32,541 nucleotides of DNA from an uncultured Bacteroidota bacterium (GCA_913056185.1 CAJXLV010000037.1:1-32541); one strand, 5' to 3'; positions 17,201 through 25,756 are shown, counted from the stretch's first letter. The notes: generated by a model not told the origin, from the letters alone. Numbers and translations: made by a program.

Positions 17201-17624
17201 CATCGAGGGAGACGATGCGCTGAGCGATGCTCGCGGCTCGGTGATCGATCGCAACACGGCCCGCACGCCCTGGCAGAACATCCTGGATGTGCGCCTCTCG
17301 CAGCGCATCCAGACGTTCGAGGGCCAGCGGATCGAATTCATCGCCGAGGTGGAAAACTTCCTCAATCTGCTCAACGACGACTGGGGGCGGATTGAGAACA
17401 CGAGCTTCAACAACATCACGGCCTGGAGCTTTGAGGGCTACGTAACGCCCGAAGCGGTAGGCACGCTGGAAAACGGACGCATTCTCACGGAAGACGACGT
17501 GGGCAAGCCGCGCGTCAGCTTCGAGGAGGAAACCGTTCGTGAGAAGCTGAACGGTCGGCAGTTCTTTACGTCGGACATCGCGTCTCGCTGGCGCGCCCGC
17601 CTGAGCATCAAGTACACCTTTTAA
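14265..17624 (+). CDS. Oar-like TonB-dependent outer-membrane receptor 2
   Basis: This 1119-residue protein has three nearby in-frame ATGs at 14265, 14277 and 14289; the last gives the tidiest signal peptide (MSRWALLLLLSTTVYLGL, cut near RAQA). The order is the same as in receptor 1: a carboxypeptidase-regulatory-like domain (IQGTVVDETEAPLPGVNVVA), a plug with SRYNSIQVDGATLDDVFGL and FNINIAPYDVRSNGF, and a beta-barrel ending LSIKYTF. It is a clear paralogue of receptor 1 but diverged through the barrel, so the ligand may differ. No SusD partner is nearby. A REP/MITE-like element follows the gene. Confidence 0.9.
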   Translation: MHPIMHTVMSRWALLLLLSTTVYLGLSADTARAQATTASIQGTVVDETEAPLPGVNVVAVHQPTGTRYGTATNPSGRFNIRGMRVGGPYTITVSFVGYQTLRREGLRLQLDETAELQFSLEPKTAEMEEVEVVGQRSDAIIDKDRTGAATNVSTEQIEELPAISRSLTDFTRLVPQAQGDGSIGGANSRYNSIQVDGATLDDVFGLGDAVPGSQAGAEPISLDAIEEFNINIAPYDVRSNGFTGGQINAITKSGSNQFEGSFRFKGGTEDFTGDLDGVGTGEFNQAFYVGTLGGPIIEDELFFFVTAELKRESSPLDTRVGVDLPGTNVFREPVALFDQLQTVFRDTYSYTPGGISPLTQRQDDEKLLVKLDWNINNNHRLTLRNNYVNARDDQGISRSAGSFSFANRQYVFRSRQNSFTAQLNSTIGDDMFNEARFVYTRIRDERDVQDAAFPEITLDLGGGDEIGAGIGRFNQANRLDQDLFELTNDFTYITGDHTLTVGTSNKFYQFSNLFIQDYYGSYTFESFTVNDDTISAVEALRRGQPAEYQYSYATQAAGSDRPEADFSAFQFGGYVQDEWQATENLRLTLGLRVDVPVLPDEPTFNETAYEAFGYSTANVASGNPLWSPRFGFNYDRAFVSDDLSTQIRGGVGIFSGDPPYVFISNQYSNTGADVNRIDVAFNQADDFYGASAPTDGERFVPTNIGETPTAQPLPVNAPFCQDNPGSERCSELLSPVQTTEINLASDDFKYPQTLRANLAVDQELPFGFVATAEGIYSGTINDVTFRNINLQAPTPGGTSNGQYPIQESKYGRPFYGTPGGDVNRVSERFTNAILLENTNDGYQYSLTGEVQRTVREGLGGSLSYTYTRAENVNNGSSSRAISNWQFNENKDINNPRVGTADYEIRHRVLGTMNYTFTYGDRFGTTLGLIYEGRSGEPFSWIYDGNANGDTQTLNDLVYVPENESDIVLESDNWDLMNAFIEGDDALSDARGSVIDRNTARTPWQNILDVRLSQRIQTFEGQRIEFIAEVENFLNLLNDDWGRIENTSFNNITAWSFEGYVTPEAVGTLENGRILTEDDVGKPRVSFEEETVREKLNGRQFFTSDIASRWRARLSIKYTF

Positions 17625-17650
17625 GTAGACCCGAAGAACTACGTGTCTTC

Positions 17651-17678
17651 AAGCGTCATTCTGAAAGCGTCATTCTGA
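17651..17678 (+). repeat. Tandem 14-bp direct repeat
   Basis: Two perfect copies of AAGCGTCATTCTGA lie head to tail 27 bases after the receptor 2 stop. The second copy forms the left terminus of the larger inverted-repeat element that follows, so the first may be a remnant of an adjacent copy or a duplicated end. Confidence 0.8.
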
Positions 17679-17895
17679 GCGACCGACGAACAGGGAGCGG
17701 AGGAAGGCAACGGGGTCCGCAGGGTCATCCCTTGGCACTCTTGTTGCCCCAAGCGGACGCCGCCCGTTGGGGGCGCCCGCGCCCTCCTTCCGAGAGATTC
17801 CTCCCAGGAACACTCGCCACGCAGCGCCTCCGCTCCGCCTCGCCCCCTGAGCGGACGGCCTCGCTGGCCCTCAGAGCGCTCCGCTCGGCATGACG
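17668..17895. repeat. REP/MITE-like element with imperfect terminal inverted repeats
   Basis: The left end CGTCATTCTGAGCG (17668-17681) is matched at 12 of 14 bases by the reverse complement of the right end CGCTCGGCATGACG (17882-17895). The interior is G+C-rich and contains GAGAGATTCCTCC and further small inverted repeats such as GGCC-N5-GGCC. No gene is inside. The GTCATTCTGAGCG terminal sequence is of the type seen in dispersed intergenic repeats of many bacterial genomes. It fills most of the 373-base gap between receptor 2 and the next lipoprotein. Confidence 0.6.
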
Positions 17896-17997
17896 ATGCG
17901 CACCGTTGTTTGGCCGACCGACTTAATGCCTCCGCGCCGGCACCGTGCCCGGCCTCTCTTGCCTTTCGCTGCTTCGTACTCCGCTACCCCCCCTGCC

Positions 17998-19002
17998 ATG
18001 CACACGTCTCGCTTGTATCGTCTGCCCGCACTCCTGCTCATTGTCGCCCTGGTCGCTGTCGGCTGCGACAGCTTCGACAGCGGCACCTCGCCCATCACCG
18101 CGTCCTCCGGCGATGCGGCGGCCACGGTGTCCTTTGGCACCGACAACATCTCCCTGACCGAGGAGTCCGGGGTCGTTACGATTCCCGTCACCATCACCAA
18201 CCCGCCGAACGATACGGTGGCGGTGGAGGTGCTCTACGCCGATGGCCCGAGCCAGACGACGCCCGCAGACTTTGGGCTGGAAAACAGCCGGAACGTGGGA
18301 AGCGGATACGTCGCCGGCACCGTCGTCTTTCCGGACACGGCTACGACGGGCAACACGCAGGCGATTGCGCTCAACATCGCGGACGACGAGCCGAACGAAG
18401 ACCAGGAAGACGGCGTCTTTGCCTTCCAAAACGTGACCAACGCCACGGTGGGGGCCACCAATCGCCTGACCGTCGCCATCGGTGCCATTGAGCTCTTCTT
18501 CAAGGACTTCTCGTCCGAAGCCCTCGGGGACATGTCGGTGGTGGATGTGACCAACGGCAACGGATGGGGGGTCGGCGACTTCGACGGCAACTTCTATGCG
18601 GAGGCCAATGCCTTCGGCGGCGCGGAAGCATCGGACTCGTGGCTGTTCACGCCCGCAATCAACTTCAACGACTTTGAGGGCGAGACGCTCACCTTCCGCA
18701 ATGCCAAAAACTTTGACGACGGCGGTGTGGAGCGCGGCCTTGAGGTTTGGGTGCTGACCGACTACGACGGCTCGGGCAACCCGCTGGATGCGCCGGAGGA
18801 CACGCGGGTCAACATCTCCGACCAGGTTCAGAGCTACTCGGAGGGCGGCTACACGTTTGTGTCCTCCGGCGAGATCGACCTTTCCGGCGACCAGTTCCAG
18901 GGCGACAGTGTGTACGTCGCGTTCCGCTACATCTCCAGCGGGACCGGGCCCGGCTCATCGGAGGCCTGGCAGGTGGACGACGTCCGGGTTGTCGGTCGCT
19001 AA
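17998..19002 (+). CDS. Calx-beta / adhesin-type surface lipoprotein
   Basis: This 334-residue protein starts MHTSRLYRLPALLLIVALVA and has a lipobox VAVGC (Cys23). Residues about 38-158 look like a Calx-beta domain (ISLTEESGVVTIPVTITN, then DDEPNEDQEDGVFAF). The second half (about 165-334) resembles a choice-of-anchor J/cleaved-adhesin beta-sandwich, with SWLFTPAINFNDFEGETLTF and a C-terminal EAWQVDDVRVVG. Both folds occur in cell-surface and matrix proteins of Bacteroidota. Starting 36 codons earlier would add a non-signal extension inside the repeat element and is rejected. It is followed after 67 bp by a second lipoprotein, probably in the same transcript. Confidence 0.82.
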   Translation: MHTSRLYRLPALLLIVALVAVGCDSFDSGTSPITASSGDAAATVSFGTDNISLTEESGVVTIPVTITNPPNDTVAVEVLYADGPSQTTPADFGLENSRNVGSGYVAGTVVFPDTATTGNTQAIALNIADDEPNEDQEDGVFAFQNVTNATVGATNRLTVAIGAIELFFKDFSSEALGDMSVVDVTNGNGWGVGDFDGNFYAEANAFGGAEASDSWLFTPAINFNDFEGETLTFRNAKNFDDGGVERGLEVWVLTDYDGSGNPLDAPEDTRVNISDQVQSYSEGGYTFVSSGEIDLSGDQFQGDSVYVAFRYISSGTGPGSSEAWQVDDVRVVGR

Positions 19003-19069
19003 ACCTTAAACATTTACTTCGGGATCTGACATTCACCGCCACGTTCCAATCGCTACGCCTCAACGACCC

Positions 19070-21343
19070 ATGCGACATCTCTATAGCGCGATCGTGCTCG
19101 CTTTCGCCACTGGCTTTTTCCTGAGCGGGTGCGACAGCGGCGGCTCCGTGCCGAGTGACCTCGGCGACAGCACGTCCGTCGGCTTCGTGGAACCCGCGGC
19201 CACCCTGGTTGAGGGGGAAGACGAAACCTACAGTCTCGAAATCACGGCCGACGACCCGGGCTTCGAAGAGGTGCGGTTCAACCTCTCGGTGGACGTGGCG
19301 CAGAGCACCGCCGCGCTGGGCGAGGATCTGACGGGCCTGACGGGAGACACGACCGTGGTCTTCCCGCGCTCCGCCACCAGCGGCGGCACGGTCTCCATTC
19401 CGCTGACGGTCGTGGACGAGCCGGTCGATGAGGTCGGGTTCCTGGAAGAGTCAGAAACCATCGCCTTCACGCTGGCGCCGGCCGACACGCTGGCCCCGGA
19501 GATCGACGAGGGAGCGGCGAGCCTCACGCTCACGATTGAGGAGGACGATGCGCCGCTCACTGCGGAAGAATCCCGAAACCGCCCGAGCGGGGGGCGGACG
19601 GTGGCCGAGGGCATTGTCACTCGCGTGGAGGCCGACGGGGCGTACGTGCAGGACGACACCGGGGCCTTCTTTGTGTTCGATAGCGACTTTGCCGGCCAGG
19701 CAAGCAGGGGCGACTCGGTGCGCGTCGACGGCGAGGTCGGATATTTCAACGGCCTGTTCCAGGTCAGTGACGTGAGCAACGGCCCGCAGACCGAGGTCCT
19801 CTCGTCGGGCAACGCACTGCCCGCGCCGCAGGAGGTGTCGCTCGGAGAGGTGGTAAACAACGGCGAAGAGTACGAAAGCGAGCTCATTCGAGTTGAGAAC
19901 TTTGCCATCGACGCCGGCGGGGATCAGACGTTTCAGGGCGGGGTTCCCGACGGGCTATACGACATCAGTACGCAGGACGCTTCCTCCACCCTTCTCGTGA
20001 CGGGCGGGTCCGGCCTTGTTGGAGAGTCGATTCCCGATCGGGGCACGTTCCAGGGCGTCCTTGGGCAATTCAACGGTGAGGGCGGAGGCGGCGATGAGCC
20101 GGACGAGGGCTACCAGCTGCTGGGCATCGACGCGGAAGACATTGAAGACGCGGTCACGCCCGCCACTGTTGCGGAGGCCCGTGCCAACGTAGGCAGTACG
20201 TTCCAAATCGACGCGACCGTCACTCGCGCCTTCGGCGACTTCGTCCGGATTCAGGACGACAGCGGCCCGACCGGTGCGAGCGCCCTCTACATCCGCCAGA
20301 CGAGCGGGTCCTTTAAGGACGACGTGCAGAACGGCACGATTCAGCCCGGGACGCAGCTGCGCGTAATTGGAACCATTGGCGAGTTCAACGGCAACGTGCA
20401 GATCAACGAGGGTGACCTCGCGAGCTACACGGTGCAGGGACAGGGCAACGTGCCCGAGCCGCAGAACGTAACGCTCCAAGAGATTTCCGCCAACGGCGAG
20501 GACTACGAGGGAGAGCTGGTGCGGGTGGCTGGACTGGAGTTTCCCTCGGCCAGCGGGTCGTTTTCCGGCAGTGCCTCGTACGACGTAAGCGATCCGTCCG
20601 GAACCCTCACGTTCCGCGTGCAGAGCGACGCGGAGTCACAGGTGGCGGACGAGCCCATTCCCACTGACCGCTTCACGTACACGGGCGTTGTTGGAGAGTA
20701 CCGGGGAAGCTATCAGCTCATTCCCATTCAGCCCAGTGACATTGACGCAGCACAGACCGTTGCGTCGGCTCGATCGGACGCGCCGGGCACGGAGGCGACG
20801 GTGACGGTGACCGTGACGCGCGCCTTCGGTGACTTTGCCCGCGTACAGGACGACAGCGGCCCGACCGGGGCCAGCGGCTTCTACATCCGCCAGACGGGCG
20901 GTTCCTTCCAGACGGATGTGCAGGACGGCACGATTCAGGCCGGCACGCGGCTGGCCCTGACCGGAACGATCGGTGAGTTCAACGGCAACGTGCAGATCAA
21001 CGAGGGCGACCTCGCCGCCTACCGGGTGCTCGGCCAGGGCTCCGCACCGGCGCCGCAGAGCGTCACGCTCTCGGACCTTGCGAGCAACGGCGAGGACTAC
21101 GAGGCGGAGCTGGTGGAGGTGACGGGGCTGACCTTCCCGAATGCCAGCGGCGACTTTGCTAACGGGACTTCCTACGACGTGAGCGATGGGTCCACTACGT
21201 TCACCTTCCGGGTGCAGGGCGCCTCGGAGACGCAGGTGGGCGGTGAAGCCGTTCCCAGCGGCACCTTCACCTACACGGGCGTCGTGGGGGAATTTAACGG
21301 CACCTACCAGCTCATTCCCATTTTCCCGAGCGACTACCAGTAG
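19070..21343 (+). CDS. Multi-module OB-fold lipoprotein
   Basis: This 757-residue lipoprotein starts MRHLYSAIVLAFATGFFLSG, with the lipid-bearing Cys at 21. A Calx-beta-like region (about 40-165) is followed by three copies of a module of about 195 residues. Each module has an OB-fold-like half (TVTRAFGDFVRIQDDSGPTG in the second copy) and a second half with signature NGEDYEGELVRV...FRVQ...YTGVVGE...YQLIPI. The first copy (about 170-362) is divergent; copies two and three (about 365-757) are near-identical tandem repeats. Such OB-fold domains accompany extracellular nucleases and may bind nucleic acid or act as scaffolds. No catalytic domain is visible. It precedes the nuclease gene, which shares the module, but a terminator lies between them. 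Confidence 0.82.
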   Translation: MRHLYSAIVLAFATGFFLSGCDSGGSVPSDLGDSTSVGFVEPAATLVEGEDETYSLEITADDPGFEEVRFNLSVDVAQSTAALGEDLTGLTGDTTVVFPRSATSGGTVSIPLTVVDEPVDEVGFLEESETIAFTLAPADTLAPEIDEGAASLTLTIEEDDAPLTAEESRNRPSGGRTVAEGIVTRVEADGAYVQDDTGAFFVFDSDFAGQASRGDSVRVDGEVGYFNGLFQVSDVSNGPQTEVLSSGNALPAPQEVSLGEVVNNGEEYESELIRVENFAIDAGGDQTFQGGVPDGLYDISTQDASSTLLVTGGSGLVGESIPDRGTFQGVLGQFNGEGGGGDEPDEGYQLLGIDAEDIEDAVTPATVAEARANVGSTFQIDATVTRAFGDFVRIQDDSGPTGASALYIRQTSGSFKDDVQNGTIQPGTQLRVIGTIGEFNGNVQINEGDLASYTVQGQGNVPEPQNVTLQEISANGEDYEGELVRVAGLEFPSASGSFSGSASYDVSDPSGTLTFRVQSDAESQVADEPIPTDRFTYTGVVGEYRGSYQLIPIQPSDIDAAQTVASARSDAPGTEATVTVTVTRAFGDFARVQDDSGPTGASGFYIRQTGGSFQTDVQDGTIQAGTRLALTGTIGEFNGNVQINEGDLAAYRVLGQGSAPAPQSVTLSDLASNGEDYEAELVEVTGLTFPNASGDFANGTSYDVSDGSTTFTFRVQGASETQVGGEAVPSGTFTYTGVVGEFNGTYQLIPIFPSDYQ
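20170..21340 (+). repeat. Tandem duplication of an OB-fold module, period 594 bp
   Basis: Within the lipoprotein gene, two consecutive modules are duplicated in frame with a period of 594 bases (198 codons). A perfect 32-base match occurs at 20381-20412 and 20975-21006, extending to about 41 bases with one mismatch. Related but more divergent copies occur in the nuclease gene and its paralogue downstream. Confidence 0.85.
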
Positions 21344-21370
21344 GCTGTTTCGCCGACATCGTTGGACCGA

Positions 21371-21410
21371 ACAGGGGCGACCGTCGTTTCGGTCGTCCCT
21401 GTCGTGTTTT
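21371..21410 (+). terminator. Intrinsic terminator after the OB-fold lipoprotein
   Basis: A 13-bp stem (one G-U pair) with a 6-base loop spans 21371-21402, followed by CGTGTTTT. It separates the lipoprotein transcript from the nuclease gene. Confidence 0.85.
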
Positions 21411-21463
21411 GAGCCAAGACACTCCGGCGCTTCTCTTTTCTGTCGTTTATGTTCGATCAACCC

Positions 21464-24400
21464 ATGCGTACACTGACACTCGCGGTCGTTCTCACCAGTC
21501 TCGCAGCGCTTCTGGGGATGGGGGCCCGTCCCGTTGCGGCACAGCAGCCCATCAACGAGGCCCGGCAACAGGGAACGGGCAGCGAGGTGACCGTGGAGGG
21601 GACCGTAACCCGCGCGTACGGCGATTTTGTGCGCCTGCAGGACGACAGTGGGCCCACCGGGGCCAGCGCGATCGTCATCCGGCAGACGGACGGCTCGAAC
21701 AGTGCCGACTTCCAGGCCGACATCGCGGACGGCACCATCCAGCCGGGCACGACGCTGGAGGTGACGGGTGCGACCTCGGCCTTCTACGGCCTGATTCAAA
21801 TCAACAACGACGACCTGGCCGGCTACACCGTGCAGGGACAGGGCACGCCGCCGGCGCCCCAGAGCGTGACCCTCGCGGAGCTGAAGCAGAATGGCGAGGA
21901 CTACGAAAGCGAGCTGCTGCGGCTCACCGGCCTTCGCTTCTCGGGGGCGTCCGGCTCGTTCCAGAACGGCACCACGTACACGGTGACGGACGGGGATGGG
22001 ACGGCCCTTGAGTTCCGCGTTCAGGACGCGCAGGAAACCGACCTCGGCGGGGACCCCATCCCGCAGGGCGTCTTCGACTATGAGGGCGTCCTGGGCCAGT
22101 TTCACGGACAGGACCTGGGTTCCAACCCGCCCGATGAGGGCTATCAACTAATTCCCGTCCGGGCGAGCGACCTGCAGTCCTCGCGCTCGTTCCGGTTCAG
22201 CCGGGCCTTTGCGATTGCGGAAGAGGGAGACGCGTCCGTCTCGGTGGACGTGCAGGCCCTGAACACGGGCGGGAGCGAGGTGACGGTTACGGCGACTCTG
22301 TCCCCGGTCGGCACCGCCGACGAGACGGACGTCACGGGCGTTCAGAGCTCGCAGACCCTCACCTTTTCCGGCCCCAACCCGGCACCGCAAGCCCTGACGC
22401 TCACCCCAGTCGACGATGCGACGCAGGAGGGTGTCGAGCGGCTGGAGGTGACGCTGTCGTCAAGCGACGGGGCCATCTCCAGTCCGGGCACGTTCACGCT
22501 CTGGCTGCTGGACAACCCGACGGCGCAGGCCCCGATCGCGGAGGGCGATAGCGGGAGTGTGCTGGTGGATACGCTTCGGAGCCGGTACGGCAATCCGCCC
22601 ACCCTCGGGTACGATGCGGCGCGCGACTCCCTCTACCAAAGCATCCTAAACGAGCGCGACACCGTGGAAACCATTTACAGCGGCTTTCGCGCCGCCGCCG
22701 ATGCCGACGGCGACGCAACGGGCCAGCTGCTGAGTCAGAACGTAAACACTGAGCACATTTGGCCCCGCAGCAATGGGGCGGGGGAGGAGCCGGCCAAGAG
22801 CGACATGCACATCCTGGCTCCCGCGCGCAAGGCGGTCAACTCGGCGCGAAGCAACTACGCTTTCGGGGAAATCCCGGACTCGGATACCGACAACTGGTAT
22901 TTTGAGGACGAGTCCCGGTCGAGTCCGCCGCCGCGAAGTGTGCGGGGGACGTGGAGCGAGGTTGACAGTAGCCCCTCTGACCGGGCTAGCCGCCGCTTCG
23001 AGCCGCGCCACAGCAAAAAGGGCGATGTGGCGCGGGCGGCCTTCTATTTCGCCATGGCCTACCCCAGCCGGGCCGACCAGACGTTTTTCGAGGCCCAGCG
23101 CGAGACGCTCCTGCAGTGGCACCGCCAGGATCCGGTCGACGCCACCGAACTGCGCCGCAGCCTGGTGAAGGCCAGCTACCAGGGCAACGCCGTCAACCCC
23201 TTCATTCTGGACTCGACCCTGGCGGACCGGGCGTACGAGGCGGGCGTGCCGGAGCGGACGGCCATCCCGATCCAAGAGGCTCGGACGCTCGGGGCCGGGC
23301 GCACGGCGACTGTGGAGGGGGTGGTGACCCGCGTGGGGGCGGATGGGCCATACCTCCAGGACGACACCGGGGGGCTCTACATTTTCGAATCGCAGGGCGT
23401 CTTTGGGCAGGCCCTTGGCAGTTCCATCCAGAAGGGCACCCGGTTGAAGGTGACCGGAACGCTGACGTACTACAACGGCCTGCTGGAACTGACGGACGTG
23501 CCGGACGATGGGTTTGAGATTGTGGCGCAGGACGAGCTGCTTCCTCCCCCAACGCCGCTCACGCTCGAAGAGATTGCCACCGGCGGCGAAGAGTACGAGG
23601 CGGAGCTGGTACGGGCGGAGGGCCTTGCCATCGATGCCGGGGGAGACGAGACGTTTGCGGCGTCCAAAAATTACACAGTGGACGACGGGACCAGCACGCT
23701 CACGCTCCGCGTCCCAGAAGGCTCGGGGGTCGCGGGCGAGCCGATTCCCAATCGGGTGACGTTCCAGGGGCCACTGGGGCAGTATAACGGAGAAGGATCC
23801 GAGGCCGACACGCCGGACAGCGGCTATCAGCTGCTCGCCATCGAGAAGGGCGATCTGATCGAGGAACTGCCCGCGCAGACGACCATCGACGTGACCCGCT
23901 CGTTCGGTGATCCGGGGACGGATGCCGGGTACCGGCTCGTGGCCCTGCCCGGTCAGGTGGATACCTCGCTTGCCGCTACGCTTAGCGGGGCGAATGGGGT
24001 CGACTGGGAGGCTTACTGGGACGATGGAAGTGAGCAGGACTACCTCGTCAAATTCGGCGCCGACGATACGTTTTCCTTTCGGCCGGGGCGGGGATTTTGG
24101 GTATTGAGCACGTCCGACTGGTCGGTACAGGCGACGGTGCCCACCGTGCCCGTGACCAATGGCACGACGACGGTGGCCCTCCATGACGGCTGGAACATCG
24201 TGTCCAACCCGCTCCCGAAGGATGTGTCGTGGAGCGAGGTAGAAGCGGTGAATGGTGGAGACCTTCAGGCTCTGTGGCGGTGGACCGGAAGCAGGTTCGA
24301 GAACACGTCCACGTTCACTTCTGCGACCTCTGGCCGCGCCTTCTATTTTCTGAACGACCAGGGCCTCGACCAGCTTGCCATTCCGGATGCGTCCCCGAGT

Positions 24401-25168
24401 CGTTCTGTTCGTGCCACCCACGCCGAATCGGTGACCCAGTCGGTTGCGATTGTGGCTGAAGGGGCGTCGGGGCGGACGGCCCGCGTGCACGTGGGCACGC
24501 ACACGGACGCGAAGACTGCTCGTGACCGGCACGATTGGGTTGCGCCGCCGTCCCAATTTGCGTCGCTCTCGCTCACTCTCCAAGCCCCATTCGAGTCTGC
24601 GTCGTCCCGCCAGCGACGGCTTGCTCGAGATGTACGGGCAGCGGGACCTGACGGGCACACCTATACCCTGCGCCTCCGCGCCGATACCACGGGTCCGGTG
24701 ACGCTACGTGCGGCCTCGATGCAAACGTCGCCCGAGACGCGTGTCGTGCTTCTTCATCCGCGAACCGGCAAGCGCCATGCCCTCCGAGAGGAGGCCGTTA
24801 CGGTGAGGGGAGGAAAAGAGACCACCCAGGTCCAGTTGCTGGTGGGGACATCCGCGTTTGTCAATGCACAGGCTGAGTCGCATGCCCCTGAGACGCTGAC
24901 CGTCGACCCCCCGGCCCCCAACCCAGTCCGGAGCCAGGCAACGCTCCGTTATGCCCTGCCGGAGACACGCCGCGTCCGCATCGAAGTGTTTGATCTGCTC
25001 GGGCGACGAGTGCAGACGATCGTGGATGAGCGCCAGGATGCGGGGTGGCACCGGGCAACCTGGAAAGTGCAAGAGGGCGCACGGGGGCAGTTGGCCAGTG
25101 GTCCCTACCTGATTCGATGGACGGCTGGAGACGAACAGCACGTCGAAAAGGTTGTCCTCGTCCGTTAG
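21464..25168 (+). CDS. Large secreted Endonuclease I with OB-fold and Calx-beta modules and a sorting tail
   Basis: This 1234-residue protein starts MRTLTLAVVLTSLAALLGMG (an ATG five codons upstream is possible), with signal cleavage near VAAQ-Q. Order: an OB-fold module (about 30-240), Calx-beta (about 243-355), the Endonuclease I domain (about 360-590), a second divergent OB-fold module (about 605-810), a beta-rich region with WNIVSNPLP, and a C-terminal Por/T9SS-type sorting domain (about 1145-1234; VDPPAPNPVRSQATLRYALP, then VFDLLGRRV). The nuclease core has NTEHIWPRS with the likely general base H431, KSDMHILAP, NSARSNYAFG and QGNAVNPF, as in the EndA/Dns family. It should cut extracellular DNA or RNA, and the tail suggests export and surface attachment. 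Length far exceeds a plain Endonuclease I. It has its own transcript start after the terminator. Confidence 0.88.
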   Translation: MRTLTLAVVLTSLAALLGMGARPVAAQQPINEARQQGTGSEVTVEGTVTRAYGDFVRLQDDSGPTGASAIVIRQTDGSNSADFQADIADGTIQPGTTLEVTGATSAFYGLIQINNDDLAGYTVQGQGTPPAPQSVTLAELKQNGEDYESELLRLTGLRFSGASGSFQNGTTYTVTDGDGTALEFRVQDAQETDLGGDPIPQGVFDYEGVLGQFHGQDLGSNPPDEGYQLIPVRASDLQSSRSFRFSRAFAIAEEGDASVSVDVQALNTGGSEVTVTATLSPVGTADETDVTGVQSSQTLTFSGPNPAPQALTLTPVDDATQEGVERLEVTLSSSDGAISSPGTFTLWLLDNPTAQAPIAEGDSGSVLVDTLRSRYGNPPTLGYDAARDSLYQSILNERDTVETIYSGFRAAADADGDATGQLLSQNVNTEHIWPRSNGAGEEPAKSDMHILAPARKAVNSARSNYAFGEIPDSDTDNWYFEDESRSSPPPRSVRGTWSEVDSSPSDRASRRFEPRHSKKGDVARAAFYFAMAYPSRADQTFFEAQRETLLQWHRQDPVDATELRRSLVKASYQGNAVNPFILDSTLADRAYEAGVPERTAIPIQEARTLGAGRTATVEGVVTRVGADGPYLQDDTGGLYIFESQGVFGQALGSSIQKGTRLKVTGTLTYYNGLLELTDVPDDGFEIVAQDELLPPPTPLTLEEIATGGEEYEAELVRAEGLAIDAGGDETFAASKNYTVDDGTSTLTLRVPEGSGVAGEPIPNRVTFQGPLGQYNGEGSEADTPDSGYQLLAIEKGDLIEELPAQTTIDVTRSFGDPGTDAGYRLVALPGQVDTSLAATLSGANGVDWEAYWDDGSEQDYLVKFGADDTFSFRPGRGFWVLSTSDWSVQATVPTVPVTNGTTTVALHDGWNIVSNPLPKDVSWSEVEAVNGGDLQALWRWTGSRFENTSTFTSATSGRAFYFLNDQGLDQLAIPDASPSRSVRATHAESVTQSVAIVAEGASGRTARVHVGTHTDAKTARDRHDWVAPPSQFASLSLTLQAPFESASSRQRRLARDVRAAGPDGHTYTLRLRADTTGPVTLRAASMQTSPETRVVLLHPRTGKRHALREEAVTVRGGKETTQVQLLVGTSAFVNAQAESHAPETLTVDPPAPNPVRSQATLRYALPETRRVRIEVFDLLGRRVQTIVDERQDAGWHRATWKVQEGARGQLASGPYLIRWTAGDEQHVEKVVLVR

Positions 25169-25177
25169 CGATCGCGG

Positions 25178-25195
25178 AAGAGAAAAAGCTCTTTT
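25178..25195 (+). terminator. Weak candidate terminator after the nuclease
   Basis: A short stem AAGAG/CTCTT with a 6-base A-rich loop, extendable by two G-U pairs, ends in TTTT just after the nuclease stop. The stem is weak, so read-through into the small FnIII lipoprotein gene is possible. Confidence 0.3.
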
Positions 25196-25274
25196 GATTC
25201 TCATCTGGCAGGGCAAAGCGACCCGTTGGCTGCTCGGCTGATCTCTTGTTTTCTTGCATACCACCGCCCGACCT

Positions 25275-25685
25275 ATGCATTTCCGTTTCCCTCGGCTCGT
25301 CTCTGTTTGCGGCAGGCACTGGCTCCTACCGGTGATCCTCGTTGTGGCGCTGGTGGGGTGCAGCAGCGGGGGCGGCTCAACGCCGCCGCCTCCGGCTCCT
25401 ACAGACCTCACCGCGTCCTCCGAAGACGGGGCTGTTCTTCTCTCGTGGCAAGGCGCTGCGGAGGCCTCCGGGTATAATGTATACCGGAGTGCTTCAGGCA
25501 CGTCGGACTCCGCCGTGCGGCTCAATGGAGACACGCCTGTGACGCAAACTTCGTATACAGACACGACCGCGGACAACGGCACGCGGTACGAATATCGTGT
25601 CACGGCGGTGGGGGAAGGCGGAGAAAGCGAACGGTCGACGAGTGTGAGCGCGCGCCCATTTTCTACCCCTCCCACTCGTCCCTGA
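25275..25685 (+). CDS. Single-domain fibronectin type III lipoprotein
   Basis: This 136-residue protein starts MHFRFPRLVSVCGRHWLLPV and has the lipobox ALVGC (Cys29), followed by a Ser/Gly and Pro-rich linker. Residues about 43-128 form one FnIII domain, with PTDLTASSEDGAVLLSWQGA, then GYNVYRS and YEYRVTAVGEGGES. Such domains mediate protein or glycan contacts on the cell surface. The ATG at 25275 gives a clean signal; an in-frame TTG seven codons upstream is less likely. It lies between the nuclease and its decayed paralogue on the same strand. Confidence 0.78.
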   Translation: MHFRFPRLVSVCGRHWLLPVILVVALVGCSSGGGSTPPPPAPTDLTASSEDGAVLLSWQGAAEASGYNVYRSASGTSDSAVRLNGDTPVTQTSYTDTTADNGTRYEYRVTAVGEGGESERSTSVSARPFSTPPTRP

Positions 25686-25756
25686 CTGTGTCCGGCTGTG
25701 GGACCAACGGGGAAGAGGCATCTGCGTGTAATTGGTCAAGTCGCGCAACCCGTTGA

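Noticed and set aside
22646..24658. Long minus-strand frame antisense to the nuclease
   Set aside because: Arg/Pro/Gly-rich composition and no family resemblance; the plus strand encodes the conserved nuclease.
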